Under the pieces are notes generated by a model. The model was given only the letters and a program-made list of their open reading frames with translations, searched no databases and had not been told where the DNA came from. DNA of 64,000 nt, taken from contig JAQFWX010000015.1 in the NCBI GenBank assembly GCA_027605045.1, positions 294,455 to 358,454 on the forward strand, written 5' to 3'. Position 1 is the first letter of the stretch; every line of letters begins with the position of its first letter. The translations under genes and the position numbers were made by a program. Positions 20,818 to 33,798 of this stretch are shown one piece after another. The stretch comes from Phallus indusiatus (taxonomy: Eukaryota > Basidiomycota > Agaricomycetes > Phallales > Phallaceae).

Positions 20818-21822
20818 ATGCATATGCACATACTATGCCTAGCCTTTATTCCTCTTTTAGTACCCTGTATTATTGCGTGGCCTTCATTTCTGTCCTCAAG
20901 CCAGCAAGAGGTTTTCCAACACAAAGAGTATAACAGAACGGAGGATGATGTTGATTCAGGATGGGCGGATCCTAGAATAACGGGAGGAAGGATGTTAGAT
21001 GTACGAATCAAACACCTTATCATCTCCTTTAGGTGCTCACATCTTGTGTTCTTTCAGTGGGCTACACGCCGATTCGGCGAGCCGCTTAACGTCATCATCT
21101 CGGCTGATTCAGACCCTAATATTCTTACACTTGAAGGCCTAAAACTTTATGCAAAGTTGCTCATGTCCTTGTTAACATTCTCAATCTACTCTTACGCTCT
21201 TTTCTTTTATAGCTCTCTAGGATATGCGGAAGAATGTCTCGGTCTTCATGCTGGGCGGCTACATCTCGCCGACTTAGGAGACGGCGAGGGACCAAAGGAA
21301 CAGGAATATCTAGCTAGACAGGCTTATTTCCCAATATTGGGGACTTGTTGGCAGAGTTTAGTCGGTGGGTAAATTGCAACATTGTTGCTGTGCTCGTTTA
21401 CTCAACAGCTGTATTAAAGGAGGACATCACTTCAGGGCATGGCAACAAACCACGACCGGAGCTTGGTTCTTAGGGTATGTCTCTAATTTGTATCCAGCCA
21501 GAAGTAAATTTTTTGGATATTGATGGCACTAAATAGAGTTTCTAAAGAATTGGTACTCAGTTCATTCCTCATTCGCAATCATTTCTAATACATCAATTCC
21601 TTTCAGGACTCGGGAAGGAACCATAAAATTGCACCCAATGGGTACAATTTGGGTCGAGATTGGCTTGTAGATCGTGCCATTGCTGGAACATCGTGGAAAG
21701 GAAATTATTGGATTGCCGAAGTCGATTTCCACGACGACCTCCTAGAACCGGGCCATAAATATGTCAACCACAATATCTCGCAAGACGGTGTAACTGCTGT
21801 TTTGACTGTTTATGCAATTTAG
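20818..21822 (+). CDS. Small secreted protein, conserved Agaricomycete type
   Basis: Six exons (20818-21000, 21058-21155, 21213-21368, 21409-21474, 21537-21552, 21607-21822) sum to 735 nt, 244 aa. A signal peptide (MHMHILCLAFIPLLVPCIIA) leads to a mature protein with the series GGRMLD-WATRRFGEPLNVIIS, SLGYAEECLGLHAG, LGDGEG, GTCWQSLVGG, HHFRAWQQ, APNGYNLGRDWLV and HNISQDGVTAVLTVYAI. I recognise this as a group of uncharacterised secreted proteins common in mushroom genomes; function unknown. Exon 5 is 16 nt and encodes VSKEL. The 40-bp intron before exon 4 is short but keeps frame. The start may be the first or second Met (MHM). Confidence 0.8.
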
Positions 21823-22391
21823 TCTACCGAGCCCTACCAACGTTAGAAAAATGTACTTGTTTCACCTCGGCCGCCCGTATTTAAACTTAGGCGCAACGGA
21901 CTGCGTATTTGTGCCGTTACATATGTGCCATCGTTTTTTTGATATTGCGTGTTTCTAGAAACCTGTATTCATGATTTTCACGACTGTTTTTTTGGGCGAC
22001 TACTTCCAGCCCGTGTAACTAGACCTAATGATTACGAGTGTATATACTTCTTTTTAATTTGTGAGAGGTTCAAAGCCATTGCTTAACCAAACTAATCAAA
22101 CCATTCTCCATTCTTGATAGAATATGGATATTCTTCTCACGCTGGCTTTTGACGTGTTTTGAATAAAGGTTCCAAAACTGTAGGAGTCAACTCTACCAGT
22201 GTGTTCAAATGGAGATCATGGGATGAACGTAACTGAGTCAGCGGCTCTTTTATTCGGAGTCATCGCCTGTGCATGTGATTGGCGCGCTCCACGGTTGCCT
22301 TGCACAGGTGTTGCCACATAGCGCTCACGTATCCTATAATATGCCTTTATGTTTGATACCCTCTGTCATTTTTCAACACTTCCGCCATCAG
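21823..22391. other. intergenic
   Basis: 3' flank of the secreted protein and promoter of the HEAT-repeat gene. Nothing else identified. Confidence 0.4.
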
Positions 22392-25300
22392 TATGGACAT
22401 TCTTAGCAGCATCCCAGTCATCACGTCAATGTTGCTGGATGACACTAGAGCAGTCCGAAGAAGCGCCTTCGACATGTTATGCGAGCTGTTGACGGATGAT
22501 AGGTTTGTGATGTAATGTTTTAGGCTAATTATGATCTCAAATCCTTTTAAAGAATTGGGAAAACGACTCAAACTCGGGATATAATGGGGAGTGCTGCTGA
22601 AGTTTTATTTCAGGCTTTACACGATACAAACCCAAACAAGCGATGGATTTCTGTGGAGATGATCCCTCTGTTGTCAAAATACCGTCCGTCTTCAATATTT
22701 TGCATGAACATTAGAGACTCAGCAAAAACATTTTCGCTTTACAGCCACTCTCCACACTCGTCTCTTGGAGATGATTCCCAAGATTGGTTCCCTCTTGACG
22801 GACAAAGATCCGATTATCCGAATAACTACAGTTGAAACACTTGCCATTCTCTCCGAGATAAGTAAGATTGGTTTAGTTTTGGCCGTCCTAAATATCCCCG
22901 CCGACATGAATAAGAAAATTTTCATTCCAGTGTTATATTGCAATTAAACTCACGCATTGATTTATTAAACAACTCTGTGGTGATAGTTCAAGACGACGCC
23001 GCTCGAGTATTCGTTGAATGTGTCAAGTTCCGTATGTTCCAAGAAGCTACAACTTTCTTTCTCATTATCAAATTTTAAGCCAAATATTTCTCATATATAG
23101 CGTCGATATTTCACGAAACCGTTATGCTCGCTCTTCCTCATTTTAAAGGGCTTCTGCAGAGCCCTTCGCTAATGCTTAGGTCGACAGCAAAAAAGATGAT
23201 TGAACACTGCGCTATTTATCGTACGTCTTTTACATAAATAAAATGTTTTTCTGATATAAATGCTCAATGAAACAATAGCATCGTTTCATTCGTGTATAGT
23301 GGAGACGACACAACCGATTTTATCGGAACTAAACTCGCAAATTTTGAGCACGTCAGATCAGAAATCATGGGCGTGGTATCTGAAATACTCCAATGCAGGT
23401 GATACACTCCCTTTAATATTAATCGCAACGAGTTTATCCAGAATTACTTTAGATGCATTGCAGAAGATATCTCAAAATTCCCTTTCTACGATTGTCTCCG
23501 ACATCAAGAGCGCTCAATACGATGTTAGAAATTGGAAACTACTTGCCCTTGAAGAAATTGCTTCCTTTCGTGAGTAACAGAGATATTTGCGAAAAAAATT
23601 TCGCAAAATCTGCTTGCCATTCTCAATTATGCTTTAGCGACACTCGAATCATCGCTTATCCTTCTACTGCCAAAACTTCTCGCAAATCTGAGTCAATGGG
23701 ACCATGAAATGTTGTTAGAGGTGTTGGATCCTGATGAGAAGAAATACAGTTTGTCTGATCGAACAATCAACATACAGTGTACTGAGAACGTTCTAGATTC
23801 CCTTCGGAACCTAATGATCCGAGACCTCGCAAATACCGATTCAAATCTTATTTCAGATATTTTTCTATCTCTCACGAAACCTATAGTCCTTAGTAGGGAG
23901 TGGCCGAATATTGGGATCATTGAACGCGTTTCAGGTTATGGTGCGTTGTCAAACGGTATAATAGCAAGAACAACATTTTCTTATGTCCCTGTCGTTATGC
24001 AGCATACCTTCAAAATGCTCTAGTCAAAGCCATACCACAATTTGTCAAACGCGCTTTAGAAGGTGACACGAATTTATTGATCGTCATAGTTGAACTGCTC
24101 AAGAACGGTAAATCGTAAATTATCCTTGCAAAACAAAAAAAGGGGTCTTATTTAATTCGTTATAGAACACCTACATGAGACGTTCTCTGACACGAAGATT
24201 ACATCGCTGATTCTTCAAACACTGTCTCCGAAAGATTACTCGTCCGACGAGCAGACACAAGCAATGAAATATCACGCCACGTTCATGACGGAACCGCGTA
24301 GTATGGATTCTGCTTTCACACTGTTATATGAACACGATCTTACTAATTTGCAGATATATCTTCTTTCCCGGGAATGAGATACCCGGCTTTATCGGATACT
24401 TCCGTATTAGAGCATGCGATACTTTCGCATGAAGTGCGAGAATACGAATACGAGGAGAAGATATTCGGTGACGGAAGCGATGCAAGTTCCCTTATGCAAC
24501 ATCTTATTCAGAAGATGTTTTCGGAAAAAGGTGTAAAACCCACCAGGCGAACGAAAGCTCTACCTAGGCCTATTAATAGCATTAAAGCTACTCCTATGCC
24601 TAATAAGGAAGGTGCTACAAATAGTGTGTATATGAGACTGGCATATCTCCGCAGCACTTTCTGAGATTAACATTTAGAACCAAAATCAAACCTCACCTCT
24701 TGTAAATTGGCATGGAAGCATCTAGTAACTACGTCTGGCTTGAGCCTCGGCGTGACCCAATCTGCAATGTTATTCTCAAGGGCCGAATTCGAACCACCTG
24801 CGATACGTTTATTAACCGAGTTTATAAAACAGCGTGGGTTATTTTTGTGTTTTATTGCATTAGTCGTTACTCTGGCTAAGCTCATTCTTCAGCGACGATT
24901 TATGCCGCTCTAAAAAACAATCACGTCGACAATTCTGGCACCGAGTCTTTCTCGCTAGATTCATTTCTCCAAGAGGCACTTCGAACTACTGAGACCGAAA
25001 GTTCTTTGCAGAATTCAATGTGGGTCTACATAATAAGGGACTTGGTTTTCTCTCGTAAGCATCAGCAATATGAACTCTATACTTTTCAGTTGAATTTCCT
25101 TTCCCAGCGCATTTATATGAGGATTTGATCGATATTTTACCTAATATATGTAGAAATTTCCTTTCGGGTTTACCTTCAGCACCAACAGCGTATAGGATAG
25201 CGAGTATCGCCACCCTCGGTAAAATGATTCAAAATGGTATGTCGGTCAGCACCGTTCCTTCACTAACTAATAAAACCTCTTCCATTATTAGATGATTTCT

Positions 25301-27163
25301 TATTGAAACTTGAGGACTCAAATAATTCAACAATAACTCCTGAAATGATCTTTCAACTCATATCGGCTGCACTTAGAGATCCTGATTCCTATATTCGCAT
25401 AGTTGCTTTGCGGATCTGTGGAGCGTTAGGAGTTCGTGATTTTCACGGTTTGTGCAGCCGACAACTCTATTTCCAATTTTGATTTAATGCTTGAAATCTA
25501 TTATAGAAAAAGCTTACATACATACTCTCACAACATCAAGTGGAATCATATCAAATTTAATGAACATTCTTTCAGATGTTCAAGAATCAATGGCGATACG
25601 ATATTGGGTTATCAAGGTTTTGGAAACATATTCTGCACAAAGTTGAGTGAAATTGTCCTTTTAACTTTCTGCGGCTATTGACCTTAGTTCGACATTGACA
25701 TTATGTTTTCAGGTACTCTTCGAATGCCGCTGACCCAAACTATTTCCTCCTTACTCTTGCTGTTGACAACCCCAGCATCAGAAAGTCCAAATTCAACAAT
25801 AGTCCCCGCAGCGCTGTACATTTTATTATGCTATGCACGACACGGTATGTTCCATACCTTTCACATTCAGAATTTCGTCACGCTATTTGTAGCAGATTTA
25901 TGGTCTACAATACGCGACATAATTGCTTATCAGCTCAACATACCTCAGAATGAATACACCATATATGAACCTTCCAACGCGCTTGAAGACGGGGAGTTCC
26001 AGAAATATCGTAAGATAAGCCTTTTTTTTGTGCGCATAAAATCTGATTCAATTCCACTATAGCATTTGTAAGGCAAACGCTTTTAGACCCCGTTCCTCTA
26101 ATTCTGGATATTTTGGAACTGGGAAATCCGTATAAGGATGTATTGCCACAAGAACAAATTAGCGAGCAGAAAAGCAAGTCTGGCTCAAAAAGGACCAGAA
26201 AGGAAATTATGGAATCTATGAAATCAGTTGATCCCACACCAATTCAAGTTTATGCTTTGAAATGCGCCATAGAACTCCTAAGATATCGTACGTCTGCTTC
26301 AGTAATTTTCTTCCTTTCGTTTCTCATTTGCACACACATAAGCTTCCTTGTTCACTTACCCTTCATCGAAGCCGTCCGTTTATAATGACCTTCTTACGAA
26401 ATACACAAACATATTGGAAGGTCAAACGGTCCTTATTAACGATAAAACACCTGCTCCTGAAGGTGGCACTAGCGAACTCTCGGATATCAGTGCCGAAGCC
26501 GTGGAAACGAGCGCCGGGAATATGACCACAGCGCCCACAGGATATCAATCTCATAAAGAAGAAGAACAAAGCGAAGAAAAAAATACAGTATTACTTGGCC
26601 CACACCCGATACTTCAACACAAAGCTATATGTGGTCTCAAAGCTCACAACGTCACTTATGCACTTTACCCGTATATTGCGATGGCCCTTGAGAGAGTGGT
26701 TGATACTATTGAAATTGCCATCGATGCTGGTAATAGCGACTCCTGGATGGAAACGCGATACACACCAACAGAAAGTGAGAACCGTGAAGGGGGTACTAAA
26801 GGAAGCAGGGGCTCTGAAATAAGGCCTGTCCACCAGATGATCGACGCTTTATGTTCCTTCATCTTTGAAAGAGACTTGGATGGAAACTTTGAAGGTATTA
26901 TAAGTCTCAACTATTTTTATTGATGATGATATGAAAACCTCATGTCCCATTTTGCAGATCATTCCGAGTCAACCCTATCGTACAACAAAATTATAACTTC
27001 TAGTTTGATTGAAATTCTTTTCGAAAGGTCCGACAACGTGGATGAGAGTGTCGGGCGACTCGATGTTATACCACAATACTCGATTCGTGATGTGGAATCT
27101 TCAAGAAAAGTTGCTCTACTTCAGATAATTGGAAGTTTCGTTCGTCATTGTACCAATACTTGA
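22392..27163 (+). CDS. Large HEAT/ARM-repeat protein, many introns
   Basis: From MDILSSIPVITSMLLDDTRA at 22392 to HCTNT-stop at 27161-27163, a long run of exons alternates with about 20 short introns; I estimate roughly 1,100-1,250 aa. The exons encode repeated paired helices with the HEAT signature of hydrophobics followed by D..VR (LLDDTRAVRRSAFDMLCELL, LLTDKDPIIRITTVETLAIL, LRDPDSYIRIVALRICGAL), so it is an alpha-solenoid scaffold, probably intracellular. A charged linker (KSKSGSKRTRKEIMES) and an acidic low-complexity stretch (EEEQSEEKN) occur in the last third. No signal peptide or catalytic motif. I cannot assign it to a named HEAT protein. Exon borders were checked for the first few exons only. 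Confidence 0.7.
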
Positions 27164-27670
27164 TTAATGTATGTGTATGCTTCATATATCATGTGCCGCG
27201 CTCGGCCTTTGCTTCGACTTTAGTTGGTGTATAAATTGGGGTTAATTTATGTAATACAGGTTGGACTTAAAAAGAGTAAAATGAAGGGCAAGGTTTAATG
27301 AGATATAATGAGAAGGACATCGAAGTGTCCACAAGGGATGTGGTTGCCAATAAAGGCTACGTAATTATGCTCCGACGAGCGCGTAAAGAACACTTTACGA
27401 CATCGGCTTTGACACCCCAGTTTGTAAATATGTAAATAAAAAACGGCTACTTAACCTCATAAATATAACCGTATAACAGGGTCTAGCACCGGAAACCGTT
27501 TTATCAAAAAAGGGTTTCTGATTGGTTGATCGAGTCATTTCTGAATTTTAGTGGGATGCTTTCAGGAATTGAAGTGATGGGAACCGCGACATGAATGATA
27601 GATTGCAGGTTGAGGATTAAGCGACAGCTCTGGGTATATCATAAATAATTAGCATTCATAGAAAGTCATG
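27164..27670. other. convergent 3' flanks
   Basis: Intergenic between the HEAT gene and the converging DUF6533 gene; nothing identified. Confidence 0.4.
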
Positions 27671-28949
27671 TCATACGCACGCAAACGCTACTTGTTGTAA
27701 ACCAAAAACTTGTAACAGAAAGTCAGAGGAGCATAATCCGAGAAGCACGCTCACACGCACAAGATAAACGATGCCCCAATGAGAGAGCTTGTTGTTTGGT
27801 GATTGAATATCACGCAAAGAATTGAGTTCACTGGAGATATAAGTATTAGTTTTATTCATCGTTTCAGGCGAATTTCCTCAAAAGGTTGGACGTACAAAGG
27901 ATAAGAGAATATGCCCAAATACCATCTCTTATGAATACTGTGTAAAGAGGGGACAGCGGTATCCCAAGGGCCCTTGATCCATATCTGGTATAGATTACTC
28001 TCGCAATCACGAGAATAAAAATAGTGCTATGGAAGATCAATATAACGACCCTAAGATAATATAACGTTCAATTAGTTTGACCCTTTCGTAAATTAACTTG
28101 ATATGCACACCAAATAAATGCCAATCGTAATGGATATTGAATCGTTATACAGTCACCAATTATAGGGCTGAATTGGGGTATTGGGTTCTGAATTACAAGA
28201 TATCCCGAAACAAAAAGTCCGGCAAGGGTAAACACCGTCGCCTGTGTGCAAAGATACAGGATAACCAAGAAGTACAAGAAGCTTTGATGTTTTCCGTAGA
28301 AGGCGTAGACTGAATATGTGAATGAATAGCACTTTGATCTAATAAGGATTGCGTGCATCGTACCTCGATATACCAAAAGTGAATCCGCAGCTGCTGCTAG
28401 GGATACGCCTCCAAAGCCAAGGAACCATTTGTAACCCGCACATGCTGCATCGCTGAAAGACACGTTCAATGCAAAGCAGAATACACCGTTGGCTCTATGA
28501 ACCCCCGCTATATATCAAAAAAAAAAAAACTTTGTAGGTACAATCCTTACATTTGAAGCGCCAGTGCAAGGTACCGTACGATGAGAAAGACGAACTTGAG
28601 AAAAGAAACCTTGGTTCTATGAACATGCGTGAGTAATGGAATGTGCTCGGGAAACAAAGCAAAGTGAAACGTAATTACGTCCAGATATATGATTTCTAAA
28701 ATATCTAAACATATCTTCTCTCTCGATAGGAGAAATTGAGACGCACCTCTTCGTTCAATGTAAGTAATGTGTCCCAAGCAAGTGCGGACAACGCGGCCAC
28801 TGTGTAAGGATCACAAAACCAGGACTGGGGAAGAAACAACACGTTGAGAACATACCAGCTGCGATAATCGCAAAGTGGGCAGAAGGTGCACTTTGAACCA
28901 AAGCTTCCACTAACTGGATTTCTTCTATTATGCTCAAGTTACCCGACAT
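27671..28949 (-). CDS. DUF6533-domain seven-helix membrane protein
   Basis: Starts MSGNLSIIEEIQLVEALVQS at 28949 and continues with the typical first helix AHFAIIAAVAALSALAWDTLLTLNEE; the exon border lies within it. A second segment TKVSFLKFVFLIVRYLALALQ follows, then CAGYKWFLGFGGVSLAAAADSLLVYR and a helix LYLCTQATVFTLAGLFVSGYL. A late extracellular-loop/helix region (IGDCITIQYPLRLAFIWCAY) and a C-terminal part with ELNSLRDIQSPNNKLSHWGIVYLVRV follow. This matches the basidiomycete DUF6533 family of predicted integral membrane proteins of unknown function. The last exon borders and the exact stop (near 27671) are uncertain. Confidence 0.7.
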
Positions 28950-31373
28950 TTTCGGATTGTCAGATTGACTTTGATCTTGAGACTTTGAAGGGTATGTAGT
29001 TTGATGGGTGAGGAATCAATTTTTTGAACCGGATAGATGAGGGGTCGGGGAAAAGTGCATATTCTCGAAAAGCACCGATGTGCCCGTTTCGTAGTTATAA
29101 AGGAATATAATGGTTAGTTTTGCAGTTATACATCTTCTCATCATATTATTGTGACATCAAATGTCATAAGGGGATATCCCTCCTGATTAGGGACATGAAT
29201 AAATCGGGTGCCTTACGGTTACCCAGGAACATTCCATAGTTTCGATGTGAACGACCAATAACACACATCGAGCTGTATTCCCGCAACGAGCGTGTCTCTT
29301 GTAAGTAAAGATCAGCGAAATGGGGGAAACTTTGAGCTACTTAACTTTGTTACACTTCAATTTTTTTTACAAGTTGGTGTTATATTCGGGCTGCGGTTAG
29401 ACACCGTGCACGACGAGCTTGGCTCAGGCTTACAACTTCCCTAATGCAGCATATATCGCGGCGCAACGAGGCCGTGAAGAAGCAATTTGAAGGACTCATA
29501 GTAGATCTGAAACTCCTCCAGGAGAAGTGCAATGCTAGGAAATCACTGAAACCATATATATCGCTATCATAGCATGTCTTTTCCCCCACCTCCAAATGAT
29601 TATTGAGCTTGCTTGTTAGGTTTGGCAGGTCTGGAAAATGCTCGGACTTACTCGAGTCGTGATCTACTAAGATTTCTCCGCCAATTCCCGAGCCTGGATT
29701 AATATCATTGGCATCGCCTTACAGATTAACCTAGATTAACTGGCGTTGCTGTGAATTTATCCAAGAATTTTATTTATATCGACGCTTAACGACACAATAG
29801 AGTACGTTGAAATCTACTGTCGCACCCGGTGTTCAATGATGTTCAATGACGGCCTTTTTTGGAAATCGCCGGAAAATAATGTTTTTCAACGAAAATTAAT
29901 AATTAATACAAGGTAAATTTAGCTCATCTTCACGGGCCGTCCGGGATTTGTAAGAAACGTCGTAAATTTCAGTGAATTTCAATGAAGTACGTTGAAATAC
30001 GTGCGCGATTACCTCCCTCTGGTGCCAGTATGTTCCCGTCGCGTGACGCATTTGCTGGCCAGCGCATTGCTTTCCAGGTAGGTTTTTTGCGTATTTTTAT
30101 TCATTAGCATCTCAGAAACAATTCCCAGGTATAAAAATATTGCTCCGCGTGCGATATTCCAAACGTCGTGCGCGATTGCACTCCTACCCCAGGGTGTCTC
30201 CGGTGCGTGTAGCGCGTTCGCCGGCCAGCACAACGCTATTCAGGTGAGATTTTCGTGTATTTCCATTTATCAACATCTAATAAACAATGCCTAAACCTAG
30301 GAATATCGCTCCGCATTTTTGTTTTCAGCATCATTCACCGAGTACTATTAGTGTGCGCTGATCTCTTCATTGTTTTCTTCATCGTTTTACATTGATTTAT
30401 TTAGGGGGTTATGTTGGTTTATTCATTGGTTTAGACTGAGTTATTTAGATGCCCTTTCGAGCAACAATGTTGTATGACAAACAATGACACGGATGATAGC
30501 ATATATCCATGGTTTCGGATGTCATGCACATTGCACGTTGCTGTGTTTTGGATCCCCTGATGGTATTTATAATTCGACGAATTCAGTGTAGACTATTGGG
30601 ACGTTCGGCATTTTAAATAATAGATTTCATTGACGTTTATTAACATTGACATTGTTAATTGCGATTATATTCAATGTATACTGGTGGACAATGCCGCGAT
30701 GAGTGGATGAGTAATGATATACACTGGAATTTAAAAATAAACTACGAATTTCAATAAGAAATTATGTGGCCAAATATGACCGTGGCTTTCTCATTGGATG
30801 ACGGCGTTTGTCACTAGCCAATCTACTGGAATACAATGACGGTCAGGGAAGACCGGTGGTAATAGAGTAAAGTACAAACACCAACAAACACTGGCATATC
30901 GAAATCATCGGGTGGTGGGGATAATCTGGGATAATATGCCTTACGTCATGGTGGTGATCGATTATATGCCTGCGTCGCTCCTCCTTTTCTTGCTACGGTA
31001 AAGTCGTAAGGAAGGTTGATAAGGGATATATATCGTCCCCCGACGGTTCTCCTTTAATACTGTCATCAGAAATCACATTGTTCGGTTCGTTCAACCTTCC
31101 TTGTCAACTTGAATGTCTACTGAGTGATACCTTTAAATTCTCGAGATTTAACCCAACTAAATACCGTCATCATTTCGTATCATGGGTGTAAATTTCATGT
31201 ATGGTAAGTGATATGAAACAGTGAGATGAGGGAAAAAAACATCGAGCATCGACTCAATTCAAAATGACTCTCTTGTGGTTCTATTCCAGATTAGAGGCGG
31301 TGGCCCTTATATATTGCAATATTACAACAAGATATGGATCGCGTACATCTAGTAATGCAATTTTCAATAAAAA
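28950..31373. other. long intergenic stretch, about 2.4 kb
   Basis: No gene found. It contains the DUF6533 promoter on the left, a degenerate tandem duplication at 30001-30335, and AT-rich DNA. An upstream leader-like segment with 'tatatat' lies near 31020-31035. Confidence 0.45.
30001..30335. repeat. degenerate tandem duplication, period about 167 bp
   Basis: Two adjacent units begin with gtgcgcgatt (30001 and 30168). They share, in the same order, a 'cgcgt...gccggccag/ctggccagcg' box, 'attcaggtgagattttcgtgtat' versus 'ttccaggtaggttttttgcgtat', 'ttagcatct/caacatct', and 'aaatattgctccgc' versus 'gaatatcgctccgc'. They are diverged but clearly related. Function unknown. Confidence 0.7.
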
Positions 31374-32522
31374 TTAATGTGATTCAGACACAACAGTCTC
31401 AATCCCCAACTGTTTCGCCAATGCAATTCTCTCTAAAGCACTATCCTGCAGCCATTCGGCGCGATCTTTATTGGTACGCCCAGGAACAATATCGCTTCCC
31501 ATGTCGTATGTTTGTACAACTACGGGGGGATACACGGAATAGGAGGTGATCCTTTCTCGCGATTGCAGGTGTTGAAACGCATGGTCTACAGTTCTTGAAT
31601 ATGCGAACGCCTCCGAACGAAGATACCGCACCATCTTTCGTGCACCAGCGCGGTTGACGGCATATGCATGGGTGCACAGGACGTGCTGTGACCGATGGAG
31701 AAAAGGAGATTTACGGAGGGGAGGCTTGGACCATTCTTTACTGTGACAGTGGCCAAGCATGACAATGTCCCAGCTCACGTTCTCTAGAGCGGACCACATA
31801 AGACGTAAGCGGTTGGTGAGATCCCATTCCATATCAATGTCATCTTCGAAAATGATGGCCGTGTCGTCGTCGCCGTCTGCAATAGTGCGGAGGAGGCGAT
31901 AATGTGAGTTCCAGCAAGCGAGTTGCGGTAGTCTCAGTGGATGCGACCCCCATGTCTTGCCGTTTTCGTCGTAAGTATCCAGAACCGGAGAATCGATGAC
32001 CGACAAAGGGATGTTGCCCACCGGATCGTCCCTGGTCCATAATTCGGCACCTTGCAAATCGCTGCCTAACTCATCGTCACGGCCAACATCTTCCGCCCAT
32101 GTGAAATGAAAGTTTTCGGGATCTTTATTAGGAGCAGTTTTGTTAAGCCTGTGTTGACTCCTCCATTCCCGAACATGATCCAATACCCTCTTCATCTCTT
32201 CTGCGTAGCTTTCCTCCCCCAAGTCCGTTCCATTGAAAAAAGTAAAGTCGATATCCATCGCTCGTGCGAGTTCTTCCATTCCCGACCGTCTATCTGTTCG
32301 TTTGGCTAAGTTTAAGACGTAAATCTTCGAAGCTACGCCCAACGTTCTCGAGTGATTTTGGGTGTCGGAAGGGCGCAAAGTGGACAGAACTGTACGGTAC
32401 GAGGGAGACCGAACTTTCTGCCATTCTATAAGGGTCGAATGCCACAGCGAGAGGGAGTAAAGTACAACAAGAAGTGTTATTACAAAAAGAGACCCTAATG
32501 AACGTAGGATGAAGGAACGCAT
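31374..32522 (-). CDS. GT25-type glycosyltransferase, type II membrane protein
   Basis: Intronless 382-aa frame. It begins MRSFILRSLGSLFVITLLVVLYSL, a short cyt tail and single signal-anchor helix (about residues 8-28), so a Golgi/ER lumenal enzyme is likely. The catalytic domain shows the family-25 opening KIYVLNLAKRTDRRSGME, then LACWNSHYRLLR, the acidic metal/sugar-nucleotide motif IIFEDDIDME, DIVMLGHCHSKEW, a loop ending THAYAVNRAGARKMV, and VDHAFQHL. This matches the LPS-biosynthesis/procollagen galactosyltransferase type (GT25), which transfers hexoses from nucleotide sugars. Donor and acceptor are unknown. It is the only gene of this size in the window without introns, which could indicate retroposition or transfer, but its composition resembles its neighbours. 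Confidence 0.85.
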   Translation of the reverse strand: MRSFILRSLGSLFVITLLVVLYSLSLWHSTLIEWQKVRSPSYRTVLSTLRPSDTQNHSRTLGVASKIYVLNLAKRTDRRSGMEELARAMDIDFTFFNGTDLGEESYAEEMKRVLDHVREWRSQHRLNKTAPNKDPENFHFTWAEDVGRDDELGSDLQGAELWTRDDPVGNIPLSVIDSPVLDTYDENGKTWGSHPLRLPQLACWNSHYRLLRTIADGDDDTAIIFEDDIDMEWDLTNRLRLMWSALENVSWDIVMLGHCHSKEWSKPPLRKSPFLHRSQHVLCTHAYAVNRAGARKMVRYLRSEAFAYSRTVDHAFQHLQSRERITSYSVYPPVVVQTYDMGSDIVPGRTNKDRAEWLQDSALERIALAKQLGIETVVSESH

Positions 32523-33773
32523 CTGAACTGGGGTGAGTTTGAGAGCCTGCGGTGGGGCGGAGCGCCGTTAAAAGTAAAATTAGAGACCCACTAGGTTTAC
32601 GTGCCGTCTCCAGTCGTTATGTCTTTATCAGAATAATGATGGCCGCGTAAGCCGTTCAACAACATTACATTCTATTACATGGAACTGTCTTGAAGCTAAA
32701 CTTCAAATTGTTTGTATAAATATATGTAATGTGAGATTAAGCGAACACATGCGACGTCAGGACCTCAGGCGCTCTCAGGCGCCATTGCTATTTTTTGTAC
32801 AAGGTAAAATGATGCAGCCAACTGCGGAACGGATTCAGCATTGAGACCCTATTATTTGTGTATTGATGAAAAAAAAATCTATAAATAGCCTGCGACTTCT
32901 TCCTTCATAAACGGATCTCGGTAGATTTCGGTATGAACATTGTTTAAAGCACTTACAATATCGATATCAACGGGTCGCAAGATCTCAGATATCCTACTCA
33001 GTTGTCGCACTTAAACTTCCAAACTTGAACCTATTCCAAACGTCTAACCTGTGCGCTCAATTGGTTCTATGAACTGGTTCAGCGAGATTTAAGAGGCACA
33101 AACCTTCATCAAGCATTCAGAAGAAATGTTGATGTTTTCATTTGATCATCTTTTTTGGAACGTTGAACTAGGGCGGAACAGAAGGAACCCCACCACCAAC
33201 ACATCGAGAACCGGCGAAAGCCCGGGCACGTCGACGCACGGCAAAAAGATAAAAGTTTATCATGGTCGACGAGAACAACCAATTTCTGCAATACCTGTTT
33301 TGTAAATAAAAATGATATCGAGATCTGGGGAAGAAACAATCTCGTGCGGCAGTGACTATTATGTCAGTTCAGTTTATCGGTCCCGAGACATGACAGGCAC
33401 CGCCTCAAGATGCAGCAATATTACCGGCAACACATTATCTCGAAGAAGACACTTCTAACAAGCCCAAAAGCGATGAAGCACCTTTTCGAATACGTCAACA
33501 AAACGAAAAGATTCGAAACACCATACGGAACCTTCGACGAACCCAAGACAACCGATCGAGGCAAGAAATCGAAGAGGAGGAACCCAAACGCGACATGACC
33601 GTCACACTCATAAACAGGAGAAGCACCAATAAGCAACAAGCAAAAAGAAATAGACGGAGACGACAGATATTCCAGGCTATCAGGACAAATGCAGAGGGAC
33701 CTAAGCAGCAAAGAGGAACACGACGAAGGAAAAGTCTCAATACATAGGGCCAGGCCCTTCGAGACTTATAGGA

Positions 33774-33798
33774 CTCACACACACACACACACACACAG
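33774..33798. repeat. (CA)n microsatellite
   Basis: An uninterrupted run of about 12 CA units (cacaca...) ends at 'gtttatcgg'. The same 'gtttatcggt' phrase also occurs at 33373, before the Lys-rich segment. Confidence 0.9.

Noticed and set aside
33410..33770. Reverse-transcriptase remnant
   Set aside because: Only a vague resemblance of a Lys-rich tail. No catalytic motif could be seen, so it is mentioned only as possible repeat debris.
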